A stretch of DNA of 64,000 nucleotides. Origin: Clostridiaceae bacterium (lineage in GTDB: Bacteria > Bacillota > Clostridia > Oscillospirales > Acutalibacteraceae). The notes under the pieces were generated by a model, which saw nothing but the letters and a program-made list of their open reading frames with translations, was not told the DNA's origin and made no database searches. Shown here piece after piece: positions 14,924-23,664 of the stretch (position 1 is the stretch's first letter; each line of letters begins with the position of its first letter). The translations under genes and the position numbers were made by a program. The stretch spans positions 24,097 through 88,096 of the forward strand of contig JAEEWM010000006.1 in NCBI GenBank assembly GCA_016287385.1, in the 5' to 3' direction.

Positions 14924-15730
14924 ATGCGAAAGTTGAGGATATCAATCTGTATCCTTACCGTAGTTTCCATTGTGGCGGCGGTTCTGTTATGGTTCAGAAG
15001 CGTCAAAATGAACGTTAAGCCGGTGATCACCTGTTCCGTAAAAGGCGATATAGAGGTGCCGAGCAGCGTTACCGACGCACAGCTTCTTAAATACGTTACG
15101 GCGAGTGACTCGAAGGACGGCGACATAACCGACAGGATAATTGTCGAGCGCAAAAACTACTTTATTTCCAAAGGCCTTACGTCAATAAATTACGCCGTTT
15201 GCGACAGCGACAACAACGTTTCAAAAATCGAGAAGCATGTGCGCTTTACCGATTACCGTTCGCCGCGCTTTACGCTGAAAAGCGATTTTATCGCCTATGT
15301 AAGAACGACGGTTGATTTCAGCAACTACGTCACAGCGCAGGACGTTTACGACGGCGATATCACCGACAGAGTCAAAATCATCTCAAACACCTACAGCGTC
15401 GCCTACACCGGTGAATACGACGTAAACTGCAAGGTCACAAATTCTTTCGGCGACACAAGCGAAATAACCTTTATGGCGATAGTTGTTGACGACGACCCCG
15501 ACGTTAAAAAAGTAAAACTCAATGATTATATTATATACACTACGGTCGGCAGTGAAACAGATTTCTACGCAAATATTTCCGAAAGCTATCAGCTCGACCG
15601 CAACAGGACTCTGACCATTGACGACAGCGAGCTCAAAGCTGACACACCCGGAGTTTACAGTGTTTACTATCTGGTGGACGGGCTTATAAGAGGCCGCGTC
15701 GTAGTTGTAGTTGAGGAGGCGGAGGTATGA
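14924..15730 (+). CDS. Membrane-anchored protein with DUF5011-like repeats
   Basis: 268 residues. ATG 14924 is chosen because GGGGAGGA sits 8 bp upstream; an ATG at 14918 is too close. An N-terminal signal anchor (about residues 4-26) is followed by two extracellular Ig-like DUF5011-type repeats, each with the hallmark D-(S/Y)-x-DGDITDR (about residues 65 and 145), and a shorter third beta-rich part. Such domains act as cell-surface adhesive or spacer modules. It overlaps the next gene by 4 bp (ATGA) and is probably translationally coupled to the Wzz/BY-kinase proteins, suggesting a part in envelope polysaccharide export or attachment. No catalytic motif is seen. Confidence 0.8.
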   Translation: MRKLRISICILTVVSIVAAVLLWFRSVKMNVKPVITCSVKGDIEVPSSVTDAQLLKYVTASDSKDGDITDRIIVERKNYFISKGLTSINYAVCDSDNNVSKIEKHVRFTDYRSPRFTLKSDFIAYVRTTVDFSNYVTAQDVYDGDITDRVKIISNTYSVAYTGEYDVNCKVTNSFGDTSEITFMAIVVDDDPDVKKVKLNDYIIYTTVGSETDFYANISESYQLDRNRTLTIDDSELKADTPGVYSVYYLVDGLIRGRVVVVVEEAEV

Positions 15731-17085
15731 AAATAGATTTCAAGAAAGCCAACGCCTTTACGCTTGTAATGGACGTTGTTTACAACATCTGGGTAATACT
15801 GCTCGCGGGAGTTATCGCGTTTTGTTCCTGCCAGATATATTATCTCGCTCTCAAAAAGCAGACCTACACCAGCTCCATGACGATAGCCGTAAATTTAAGC
15901 GGTTATACTACCAGCGCCACTACCACTTCGCTTTCAAGGACCATTGAAATATGCGAAACGTACCAGAGCGTTCTTTCGAGCAGCACCCTTAAAGCGATGG
16001 TCGAAAAGGATATGGGCGAAAAGATGACCGGTACCGTTACCGTAAAACAGAAAGAGGAAACAAACCTCATTGATATTTCAGTCAGGGATACCTCGTCGCA
16101 GAAAGCGTACGATACGCTTAAATCAATATACAAGAACTATCCGAGGATCGCGGATAATTCATTCAACAATATAATCATAAGCGTTATTTCAGCTCCGTTT
16201 TTACCGACCTCGGTATCAAATCCGTCCGCGTCGCTTGCCTATTCCCTGCTGTTCGGCGTTATCGGCGCGCTGGTATGCACGCTCATAGTTTTGTTCATTT
16301 CATTTATGCGCGATACCGTCAAGAACATTACGGATGTTGACGATATGCTCGAATGCAAGCTCTTCGGTTCGGTATATCACATCAATAAGCGCAAGAGAAA
16401 AATCGGCCTTAAAAACGACGGTCTTCTGCTTACCAACCCGCTTATCGACTACACTTTCCGAAACAGCTTCTCTGAAATGGCGATTAAGCTCGAAAGCGTA
16501 CAGCGCACAAGAAACATAAAATCGGTAGTCGTAACAAGCGTTGCCGAGAACGAGGGCAAAACAACCGTTATAGTCAATATCGCCATCGCGCTCGCGGCAA
16601 TGGGCAAAAAAGTCGTAATAGTTGATTCCGACTTAAAGCTTCCCGCGGTTTACAAGTTTTTCAGGCAAGTGCCGATAAGCCCTGAAAACGACATTTACAC
16701 CTATCTTTCGGGCGGCACCGATTATGAATCCATCGTAAAGCATGACGATATAACCGACGTAAGCATTGTCTGCGGCACGAACAAGCACTTTAATTCCGCT
16801 AAAATACTCGGAACCGAAACCTATAAACAGCTTATAAAACGCTTAAACGCCGATTTCGATTTCGTACTCATCGACTCGCCTCCGGGCGGCGTAGCGGTTG
16901 ACGCGGAAACCATCGCCGAATGCGCCGACGGAATGCTGTTCATAGTCCGTCAGGATTACGTCAGCGTGGAAGCCATCAACGATTACGTTATCAATATAAG
17001 CAAGGATAAGCTTATCGGCTGCGTATTCAATGATATCTATGAGTTCAAGAACAAGAAAAAGCTCATTGACGAACAGGTAATATAA
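15727..17085 (+). CDS. Wzz-like chain-length protein fused to BY-kinase (CpsD/CapB-type) domain, first copy
   Basis: 452 residues. Controls length and export of a surface polysaccharide. Two membrane helices (about 20-42 and 165-190) enclose an extracytoplasmic Wzz-like loop; a cytoplasmic P-loop kinase domain follows with Walker A AENEGKTT (about 270-278), Walker A' IVDSDLKLP (about 297-305) and Walker B VLIDSPP (about 378-384). All three nucleotide motifs are intact. The C-terminus lacks the tyrosine cluster that BY-kinases phosphorylate, unlike the next gene. It starts inside the stop codon of the DUF5011-like gene and is followed after 18 bp by its paralogue. Confidence 0.88.
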   Translation: MKIDFKKANAFTLVMDVVYNIWVILLAGVIAFCSCQIYYLALKKQTYTSSMTIAVNLSGYTTSATTTSLSRTIEICETYQSVLSSSTLKAMVEKDMGEKMTGTVTVKQKEETNLIDISVRDTSSQKAYDTLKSIYKNYPRIADNSFNNIIISVISAPFLPTSVSNPSASLAYSLLFGVIGALVCTLIVLFISFMRDTVKNITDVDDMLECKLFGSVYHINKRKRKIGLKNDGLLLTNPLIDYTFRNSFSEMAIKLESVQRTRNIKSVVVTSVAENEGKTTVIVNIAIALAAMGKKVVIVDSDLKLPAVYKFFRQVPISPENDIYTYLSGGTDYESIVKHDDITDVSIVCGTNKHFNSAKILGTETYKQLIKRLNADFDFVLIDSPPGGVAVDAETIAECADGMLFIVRQDYVSVEAINDYVINISKDKLIGCVFNDIYEFKNKKKLIDEQVI

Positions 17086-17103
17086 AGTATAGGAGGCGAG
17101 TAC

Positions 17104-18615
17104 GTGAGCAAGAAGATTTCAAAAACAAAAATCGAAAACGAAGAAAACGTCGGCAGTATACTTTATACTATCAGCGATATTTACAAAACGGCAAAAAAGC
17201 ACTTCGTGATTTTCATCGCGATAATTGCGGCGGTGACCGCGGTGTACTCGGGATACTTTATGTTCTTTACCGAGCCGTTGTATAGATCCTCAGCCACGCT
17301 TTCGATAACCCCGCTTATTTCCAGCGATTCAAAAAACGGAACCTCCGTTTACAAGTTTAATTTCGTTTCAAGTTTTGCCGAGCAGATGAGTAAAACCTTT
17401 CCCTACGTTGTGGAATCGGATAATCTCCGCCAGGCGATACAGTACGATTTAGGCAAAGGCATAAACGCGAAAATAACCGCTGACGCGGTTGTAAAATCGA
17501 ACATTATTCAGGTGAATATCGACAGCAACTCGCCGGATGATTCCTATGAGGTGATGCATTCTTTTCTTAAAACCTTCCCCCGCCTTTCCGAATACATTAT
17601 CGGCGATACGCGCATAAATATTATATATGAATCCGAAAAGCCGACTCAGCCGTTCAACAAATTACCGATATGGTCCTATTTAATAACCGGAGCGGTAGCC
17701 GGGCTTATCATAAATATCATCGTATTCTATCTCTGGTCGCTCAGGATCGAGACAATTCACGACAAGAACGATATCACCTATAAGCTCAACAGCCACTGCA
17801 TCAGCGAGTTGCCGCACGTCAACGTCAAGCGCAACAGCAAAAATCACAGCAGCAGGCACTCAAAAATCACCTTTACGGATTCGGTCTTTATCGAAGCGGC
17901 GAGATCGACGAGAAAACGTATTCAGTCTGTCATCGGCAAAAACGACAAGGTCATCGCCGTCACCTCGACTGCGAGACACGAGGGCAAAACCGTCACCGCT
18001 TTTTCGATTGCCAAAGCGTTTGCGGATAACGGTCACAAGACTTTGCTTATCGATATGGACCTTTCAAACAGAGCGCTTCAGGGTTATCTGCTCAAAGCGC
18101 CGGACAGTTGCTCGGGCGTCAGCGAATACGCTGTTTCTGAGGTTGAGTTTGCGGATATCGTAAAGCGCTACAAGGATAACTACGATATCGTATTTGCGGG
18201 AAACAAAAATATCAAGTACAGCAACGCAAGAATCAAAAAATTCTTTGAGGAGGCGCGCGAAAAGTACGATTATATCATTGTTGATATGCCGTCCTGCAAG
18301 CTTGTACCGAGCGCCGCCGCGGTCGCCGACCTTTGCGACGATTTGCTGTTCGTTGAAAAGTGCAATAATTCCACCATTACCGATATCAAGAACGCACTCA
18401 AATACGTTCTTTACAGTAAAGCGCGCTTTATCGGCTTTATACTCAACGATTACACCGCCACCTCCGGCGGATACGGCTACGGTCGCTACGGATATTCGAG
18501 ATACGGATATCTCGGCAGTTACCGCCGTTACGGTTACGGGTACGGATATTCACACAAGTACAGCAAGTACGGAAGCAGATACTTCGACGAACCGGAAACC
18601 AAAAAAGAACAGTAA
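17104..18615 (+). CDS. Wzz-like / BY-kinase fusion with Tyr-rich tail, second copy
   Basis: 503 residues, GTG start at 17104 after AGGAGG. Same plan as its neighbour: two membrane helices (about 35-57 and 185-208) around a Wzz-like loop, then a kinase domain with Walker A TARHEGKT (about 285-293), A' LIDMDLSNR (about 315) and B IIVDMPS (about 390). The last about 50 residues (from about 454) are a Gly/Arg/Tyr tail with 14 tyrosines, the expected autophosphorylation cluster. So this copy is the likely phospho-acceptor and the first copy its partner or regulator. No glycosyltransferase or Wzx/Wzy gene lies nearby, so the polysaccharide cluster it serves must be elsewhere. Confidence 0.88.
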   Translation: MSKKISKTKIENEENVGSILYTISDIYKTAKKHFVIFIAIIAAVTAVYSGYFMFFTEPLYRSSATLSITPLISSDSKNGTSVYKFNFVSSFAEQMSKTFPYVVESDNLRQAIQYDLGKGINAKITADAVVKSNIIQVNIDSNSPDDSYEVMHSFLKTFPRLSEYIIGDTRINIIYESEKPTQPFNKLPIWSYLITGAVAGLIINIIVFYLWSLRIETIHDKNDITYKLNSHCISELPHVNVKRNSKNHSSRHSKITFTDSVFIEAARSTRKRIQSVIGKNDKVIAVTSTARHEGKTVTAFSIAKAFADNGHKTLLIDMDLSNRALQGYLLKAPDSCSGVSEYAVSEVEFADIVKRYKDNYDIVFAGNKNIKYSNARIKKFFEEAREKYDYIIVDMPSCKLVPSAAAVADLCDDLLFVEKCNNSTITDIKNALKYVLYSKARFIGFILNDYTATSGGYGYGRYGYSRYGYLGSYRRYGYGYGYSHKYSKYGSRYFDEPETKKEQ

Positions 18616-18620
18616 ATACA

Positions 18621-18657
18621 TGTGCCGTTCATCAAACTGATGAACGGCACATTTTTT
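18621..18657 (+). terminator. Terminator of the BY-kinase operon
   Basis: Perfect 14-bp stem TGTGCCGTTCATCA / TGATGAACGGCACA with a 3-nt loop and a six-T run. It may also serve the convergent Na/Pi gene. Confidence 0.93.
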
Positions 18658-18671
18658 ATGCTTTATTAAAA

Positions 18672-20438
18672 TCAAAGCTTATATTTTTCACTGTACAGTT
18701 TATATTCCTCGCCGAACTCGACATCCGAGGTCTTGACCTGACCGAGGAATTTATGCGGGTCGATTTTTTCCGAATTAAGCTGCAATGTATAAACCGCGAC
18801 GTTTGAGCAGTGGTCGGAAATACGCTCGTAATCGGCGAGTATATCCGAATAAACAAAACCGAGGTTTACGGTGCATCTTCCCTCTTTAAGCCGAGCAACG
18901 TGGCGGTCTTTGAGCTCATAATTAAGCTTGTCTATCACCTGTTCAAGCGGTTCTACCTTCGCCGCCTCGGTTATATCGTCATTTATGAACGATTCTTTCG
19001 TTATGCCGATTATTTCAGTCAGCGCGTTGGTTATAACTTTAAGCTCGTCCCTCGCGTCATCAGAAAAGACAATTTCCTTATCCCTTATTTCAAGACCGCG
19101 CTGGCAAAGGTTCAAGGCGTGATCGCCTATGCGTTCAAAATCGTTTACACCGTGAAGCATACGCGCTACCGCGTGCGAATCCTCGGGGGAAATGTTTTTA
19201 CTTGAAATACGCACAAGATAGGTGCTGAGCTTGTCCTCATACTTATCGGTCAGCGTTTCGTGCTCCCTGACCTTTGAGGCGAGCGCCTCGTCGTAACCGT
19301 AAATCAGCTTTATCGAATCAAGCACCGAGCCGAACGCGATATCCGCCATTTCGTTTACAAGGCGGCGGCATTCCGCGATAGCGATGGGGGGATTATTGAA
19401 CAAACGCTCGTCCAAAAAAACGGTATGCTTTTCAGACTTGTCGTTTTTAACGGTTTTTCTGCAAAGCGCGACAATCGGCTTTTTAAGCGGCGAAAACAGC
19501 AGCGTATTCATTATATTGAAAAGGCTGTGAACTACCGCGACGCCGAAAATACTCACCGGATTTGAAAGCAGCGCGGGATTTATCAGCATACACACGTAAA
19601 GCAGCACCATATAGAATATACCGCCGAAAGCGTTGGTGTAGATATGCATGGCAACAACGCGCTTTGCGTTTTTGCTGGTGCCGATACTTGAAATCAGCGC
19701 AGTCATACAGGTACCTATGTTGGCGCCTATGATAAGCGGTATCGCCATCTGATATGTTATGGGATTATCGGTCGAATAAGCGGAAAGCGCCAGCGCCTGA
19801 ACGATAGCGACGGTTGCCGCCGACGACTGAATAATTCCGGTAAACAGTACCGACGCGAGCAAAGCGATTATCGGGCTTTTGAAAGCCGTAAGAATATTTA
19901 TAAACGACGGATCATTCTTGAACTCACTCATTGAGTTGCTCATCATCTGCATGCCCGCCATCAAAACGGCAAAACCGATAAGTATCACGCCGAGGTTGCG
20001 GCGTTTTTCCCGCTTTGATACCATCCGCAGTATTATACCGGCAAACGCGAGTATCGGCGCAAAGGTGGACGGCCGTAAAAGCGTCAAAAAGAAATTACCG
20101 CCGGAAACACCGCTTAAGGTAAGCAGCCACGCCGTAAGCGTGGTACCCACGTGCGAACCCATAATTATGCTGAACGTATCGGCAAAATTCAGAATGCCGG
20201 AGTTTACGAGACCCACGAGCATAACGGTCATAGCCGACGAAGACTGTATGGCTATGGTGATACCGGCTCCGAGGAAGAAACTGAGCGGACCGCTTTTGGT
20301 AACCTTTTTAAGCGTGCTTTCAAGCTTGCCGCCCGCCATGAGCTCCAGCCCGGACGACATCGTATTCATTCCGTAAAGGAAGAAAGCAAGACCGCCCGCA
20401 AGCGTGGCAAAGATAATCAGAACTTCTGTTGGGGTCAT
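18672..20438 (-). CDS. Na+/phosphate cotransporter family protein with C-terminal PhoU-like domain
   Basis: 588 residues. Membrane carrier that couples phosphate uptake or export to Na+. The first about 330 residues hold two inverted Na/Pi-cotransporter repeats, each with the QSSSA/QSSAA motif (IAIQSSSAMTV about 60-70; GIIQSSAATVAI about 200-212). Residues about 340-560 form a helical PhoU-like regulatory domain. This fused layout is common in Firmicutes. It converges on the BY-kinase operon and lies 16 bp downstream of the glycyl-tRNA synthetase gene, with which it may share a transcript. The direction of phosphate transport cannot be read from sequence. Confidence 0.92.
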   Translation of the reverse strand: MTPTEVLIIFATLAGGLAFFLYGMNTMSSGLELMAGGKLESTLKKVTKSGPLSFFLGAGITIAIQSSSAMTVMLVGLVNSGILNFADTFSIIMGSHVGTTLTAWLLTLSGVSGGNFFLTLLRPSTFAPILAFAGIILRMVSKREKRRNLGVILIGFAVLMAGMQMMSNSMSEFKNDPSFINILTAFKSPIIALLASVLFTGIIQSSAATVAIVQALALSAYSTDNPITYQMAIPLIIGANIGTCMTALISSIGTSKNAKRVVAMHIYTNAFGGIFYMVLLYVCMLINPALLSNPVSIFGVAVVHSLFNIMNTLLFSPLKKPIVALCRKTVKNDKSEKHTVFLDERLFNNPPIAIAECRRLVNEMADIAFGSVLDSIKLIYGYDEALASKVREHETLTDKYEDKLSTYLVRISSKNISPEDSHAVARMLHGVNDFERIGDHALNLCQRGLEIRDKEIVFSDDARDELKVITNALTEIIGITKESFINDDITEAAKVEPLEQVIDKLNYELKDRHVARLKEGRCTVNLGFVYSDILADYERISDHCSNVAVYTLQLNSEKIDPHKFLGQVKTSDVEFGEEYKLYSEKYKL

Positions 20439-20454
20439 TATTTCACCTCAGAAA

Positions 20455-21846
20455 TCAAAACGCTGTTTTTTTCGCGATATAACTTTTAAGTTCGCTTATC
20501 GGGATGCGCTCCTGCTTCATTGTATCCCTGTCACGAACGGTTACGCAGTTGTCGTTCTCCGAATCGAAATCGTAGGTTATGCAAACGGGTGTGCCTATTT
20601 CATCCTCACGGCGATACCGCTTGCCTATCGAGCCGGCGTCGTCAAAATCGACCATAAAATCACAGGAAAGCGAGTTTTTGATTTCAATCGCCTTGTCCGA
20701 CAGCTTCTTTGAAAGCGGCAGAACCGCCGCCTTGAAAGGCGCAAGCGCCGGATGCAGGCGTAATACGACGCGCTTTTCGCCCTTTTCGTCCGTTTCCTCA
20801 TCGTACGCGTTGCAAAGGAACGCAAGAGTTACTCTGTCCGCGCCGAGCGACGGCTCGATAACATAAGGAATATAGTGCTCGCCCGTCTCGGGGTCAAAGT
20901 ATTCAAGCGGCTTGCCTGAATGTTCTATATGCTGTTTCAGGTCGTAATCGGTCCTGTCCGCAACGCCCCAAAGCTCGCCCCAGCCGAAGGGGAACAAAAA
21001 CTCGAAATCAGTCGTTGCCTTGGAATAGAACGCAAGTTCCTCTTTTTCGTGGTCGCGTAGGCGAAGCGAGTCCTCCTCAATACCGAGATTTATAAGCCAG
21101 TCGTGGCAGAAGCCGCGCCAGAAAGTAAACCATTCAAGGTCGGTGCCCGGTTTGCAGAAAAATTCAAGCTCCATCTGCTCAAATTCGCGGATACGGAAAA
21201 TAAAGTTGCCGGGAGTTATCTCGTTTCTGAAAGACTTGCCTATCTGACCTACGCCGAACGGCAGTTTTTTTCTTGTGGTGCGCTGGATATTATTGAAGTT
21301 CACAAAAATCCCCTGCGCGGTTTCGGGACGGAGATAAAGGGTATTCGTACTGTCCTCCGTAACGCCCTGAAAGGTTTTGAACATAAGGTTGAATTTGCGG
21401 ATATCCGTAAAATCGTGCGAACCGCAGTTCGGGCAGGCGATCCCCTTATCCTTGATATACTGCTGCATTTGCTCATCGCTCATCGACGCGGGATTATCCG
21501 CAAGACCGTTTTGGGCGACGTAATCTTCTATAAGCTTATCCGCGCGGTGCCTCGTTTTGCACTGGCGGCAGTCCATAAGCGGGTCGGAAAATCCGCCTAA
21601 GTGACCCGAAGCCACCCACGTTTCGGAATTCATGAGTATCGCGCTGTCAAGTCCGACGTTGTAGGGGCTTTCCTGCACGAACTTTTTCCACCACGCGCGT
21701 TTAACGTTATTTTTGAGCTCAACGCCCAAAGGACCGTAATCCCACGCGTTTGCGAGTCCGCCGTAAATTTCACTTCCCGCATATACAAAACCGCGACCCT
21801 TGGCGAGCGCGACTATTGTTTCCATGCTTTTTTCTTCCCTTTTCAT
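20455..21846 (-). CDS. glyQS: Glycyl-tRNA synthetase (alpha2, class II)
   Basis: 463 residues. Charges tRNA-Gly with glycine. Class II motifs are visible: [10 protein letters not shown] in motif 1 region, [12 protein letters not shown] and FRNEITP in motif 2, and [10 protein letters not shown] in motif 3, followed by a C-terminal anticodon-binding domain (about 360-460). Cysteines in CRQCKTRHR and CPNCGSHDF (about 95-150) suggest a zinc-binding insertion. This is the homodimeric bacterial/eukaryal type, not the glyQ/glyS heterotetramer. The ATG at 21846 follows GGAGG; the longer reading from 21876 has no support. Confidence 0.96.
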   Translation of the reverse strand: MKREEKSMETIVALAKGRGFVYAGSEIYGGLANAWDYGPLGVELKNNVKRAWWKKFVQESPYNVGLDSAILMNSETWVASGHLGGFSDPLMDCRQCKTRHRADKLIEDYVAQNGLADNPASMSDEQMQQYIKDKGIACPNCGSHDFTDIRKFNLMFKTFQGVTEDSTNTLYLRPETAQGIFVNFNNIQRTTRKKLPFGVGQIGKSFRNEITPGNFIFRIREFEQMELEFFCKPGTDLEWFTFWRGFCHDWLINLGIEEDSLRLRDHEKEELAFYSKATTDFEFLFPFGWGELWGVADRTDYDLKQHIEHSGKPLEYFDPETGEHYIPYVIEPSLGADRVTLAFLCNAYDEETDEKGEKRVVLRLHPALAPFKAAVLPLSKKLSDKAIEIKNSLSCDFMVDFDDAGSIGKRYRREDEIGTPVCITYDFDSENDNCVTVRDRDTMKQERIPISELKSYIAKKTAF

Positions 21847-21927
21847 ATAAAGACCTCCGTGACATATTTCACACATATTATACTAAACAAAAAAGAAAAA
21901 AATGTCAACCCTAAAACGCCCTTTCGC

Positions 21928-21956
21928 TTGACATCTTTTAGACAATGGTTTATAAT
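21928..21956 (+). promoter_or_regulatory. Promoter of the 21980-23633 gene cluster
   Basis: TTGACA, 17 bp, TATAAT: full consensus, 23 bp before the first start codon. Implies strong constitutive expression of the small-protein/DivIVA/fumarase cluster. Confidence 0.85.
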
Positions 21957-21979
21957 TTTACGAGATAGGAGGGTTAATT

Positions 21980-22240
21980 ATGGATTTCAGGAAAATCGGA
22001 TTACACAATGTTGATTTTGACGACCTTATAAAAGTCATCGAGTCCTGCAAAGGCGACGTATACCTTGAAACGGAAGACGGAGATTCACTTAACCTTAAAT
22101 CTAAGTTGAGTCAGATGCTCGGTATCTCGACCATACTTGCCAGCACTGAAATAAGTCAGGCATGGGTGAGATGCGCAAATCCCGAGGACGAATCCAAACT
22201 GTTCAGATTTGATTTGTACGGGGAAATACCCAATAAATAA
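21980..22240 (+). CDS. Hypothetical protein, possibly HPr-like fold
   Basis: 86 residues, the size of HPr. The stretch GDVYLETEDGDSLNLKSKLS and the following MLGIS resemble the HPr strand-helix segment that ends in a Ser-phosphorylation helix, but the active-site His motif near the N-terminus is absent. The AGGAGGG ribosome binding site is strong and the promoter near-perfect. It lies 12 bp before the next small gene, and the two are probably co-expressed. Relation to HPr is weak inference; otherwise unknown. Confidence 0.65.
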   Translation: MDFRKIGLHNVDFDDLIKVIESCKGDVYLETEDGDSLNLKSKLSQMLGISTILASTEISQAWVRCANPEDESKLFRFDLYGEIPNK

Positions 22241-22252
22241 CGGAGTGTAAAT

Positions 22253-22537
22253 ATGGCAGAAAGCAAGTTTTTAGAGTACAAGGGCAAACCGCTTGTAAGA
22301 AAGAATAACGAGATTTACTACGGCGATATGAGCGAAAGCTTTATCGTACGTTTTGAAATTCTTTCATATAAGAAAGACGGCAAGCTTGATATTGCCGATA
22401 AGGTAAGTGTTCAACTGCTTGACAGCAACACCGACCTTGAAATGAAAGACCGCATAAAGAAAGAGGGCGCAAGGGATAATCTGTTTGACGCCCTCGACCT
22501 CGGCTTTACCTGGCTTGAAAGAGCGCTCAGGGATTAA
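22253..22537 (+). CDS. Conserved hypothetical protein
   Basis: 94 residues, soluble, charged, alpha/beta. N-terminal FLEYKGKPLVRKNNEIYYGD looks like a small beta domain; the C-terminus is helical (NLFDALDLGFTWLERAL). No named motif. Good ribosome binding site (CGGAG), short gaps to both neighbours, and consistent codon use support a real gene. Placement just before a DivIVA-like gene hints at cell-envelope or division housekeeping, without proof. Confidence 0.7.
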   Translation: MAESKFLEYKGKPLVRKNNEIYYGDMSESFIVRFEILSYKKDGKLDIADKVSVQLLDSNTDLEMKDRIKKEGARDNLFDALDLGFTWLERALRD

Positions 22538-22558
22538 GCAAAACAGGGGGATGAAGAA

Positions 22559-23110
22559 ATGTCTGTAGGATTCAGAAAGAGTCTTTTCGGCTTCAACTGT
22601 GACGATGTTGTATCGTACGTTGAAAAAACGCATAAGGCGTTCACCGAAAAGGAAATCGTACTTAACGAACAGATAGACGACCTGAAAAGCGATAACGGCG
22701 CACTTAAAGAGCAAATTGCCGAAATAACCGCCGAAAAGGCGGAAATCGAGGCAAAGTTGAAGGTGTTTACCGATAAATACGAAGAGATAGAACGTCTTTC
22801 AAAAAATATCGGCAAGCTTTATCTTGTTGCCAAAACCAACGCGCAAACCGTTATGAAGGAAGCGCAGGAAAGCGCCGATCTTGCGCGGAAAGAGGCGGAG
22901 CTGAATATCACCTCCATTATCAACGCGCAGGAATCGCTCGGCGCCGTAAAGGAAAATATAGTGAGCACCTCGGCGAAATTCGCGAGCGATATCGACGCGC
23001 TCGGAGCTTCGCTTGAAGAGACGCGCAGAAAAATCGCCATGCATGAGGCGGCAACGGTAAAAAGCGAAGAGGAATACCGCGAGCTTATAAAGGTTTTATC
23101 AAATGAGTGA
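22559..23110 (+). CDS. DivIVA-like coiled-coil protein
   Basis: 183 residues. The N-terminal FRKSLFGFNCDDVVSYVEKT fits the DivIVA/GpsB signature in which a short polar loop binds membrane and a following helix dimerises. Residues about 25-75 and 120-180 are long heptad coiled coils rich in Glu, Lys and Ala. DivIVA proteins sit at curved membrane such as poles and septa and recruit partners. It is shorter and less conserved than true DivIVA, so it may be a paralogue with its own cargo. It overlaps the fumarase-beta gene by 8 bp. Confidence 0.75.
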   Translation: MSVGFRKSLFGFNCDDVVSYVEKTHKAFTEKEIVLNEQIDDLKSDNGALKEQIAEITAEKAEIEAKLKVFTDKYEEIERLSKNIGKLYLVAKTNAQTVMKEAQESADLARKEAELNITSIINAQESLGAVKENIVSTSAKFASDIDALGASLEETRRKIAMHEAATVKSEEEYRELIKVLSNE

Positions 23111-23633
23111 GTATTACATAAACACAAAAGAGCTTTTAAGCGTTTGTCCCCGTCTTAAAGTCGGGGATCGCGTTTTTTTAAGCGGCGAGGTATATACCGC
23201 ACGGGACGCGGCGCACAAAAGGATATTCGAGGATATTGAAAGCGGCAAAAAACCGCCGTTTGATATCGGCGGCGCCGTCATCTACTACGCGGGACCAACC
23301 CCGGCGCCGGAAGGTCTTGCGGTAGGCAGCTGCGGCCCCACAACATCGGCGAGGATGGATAAATACACTCCTGCCCTGCTTGATATGGGACTTGCCGCCA
23401 CAATAGGCAAAGGCGAGAGAAGCCGCGAAGTTACAGAGGCGATTATTAAAAACAAATCGGTTTATCTGTGCGCCATAGGCGGCGCGGGAGCGCTTGCCTG
23501 CCGTCACATAAAGAAATGCGAGGTCATCGCGTACGACGACCTCGGCTGTGAATCGGTAAAAAAGCTCACGTTCGATAACTTTCCTCTGACCGTTGGGATA
23601 GATTCGGGCGGAAACAGTATTTTTAAGCGTTAA
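23103..23633 (+). CDS. Class I fumarate hydratase beta subunit / C-terminal domain protein
   Basis: 176 residues, normal for the beta subunit of two-subunit iron-sulfur fumarases or L-tartrate dehydratases, which interconvert fumarate and malate (or dehydrate tartrate). Conserved blocks are AGPTPAPEGLAVGSCGPTTS (with the substrate-binding GPTTSxRM), IGKGER and AIGGAGAL. The 4Fe-4S-binding alpha subunit is not encoded next to it or elsewhere in the window. Start ATG 23103 lies inside the DivIVA-like 3' end. Either alpha lies elsewhere or this subunit works with an unknown partner. Confidence 0.88.
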   Translation: MSEYYINTKELLSVCPRLKVGDRVFLSGEVYTARDAAHKRIFEDIESGKKPPFDIGGAVIYYAGPTPAPEGLAVGSCGPTTSARMDKYTPALLDMGLAATIGKGERSREVTEAIIKNKSVYLCAIGGAGALACRHIKKCEVIAYDDLGCESVKKLTFDNFPLTVGIDSGGNSIFKR

Positions 23634-23634
23634 A

Positions 23635-23660
23635 AAAACTCGGCAAAAGCCGAGTTTTTT
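23635..23660 (+). terminator. Bidirectional terminator
   Basis: AAAACTCGGC-AAAA-GCCGAGTTTT followed by Ts and preceded by As, between the convergent fumarase-beta and PRTase-like genes. Confidence 0.88.
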
Positions 23661-23664
23661 CTTT

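Noticed and set aside
23103..23633. Considered as the beta subunit of L-tartrate dehydratase instead of fumarase
   Set aside because: The two cannot be separated from this sequence without the alpha subunit; the broader class I hydro-lyase call was kept.
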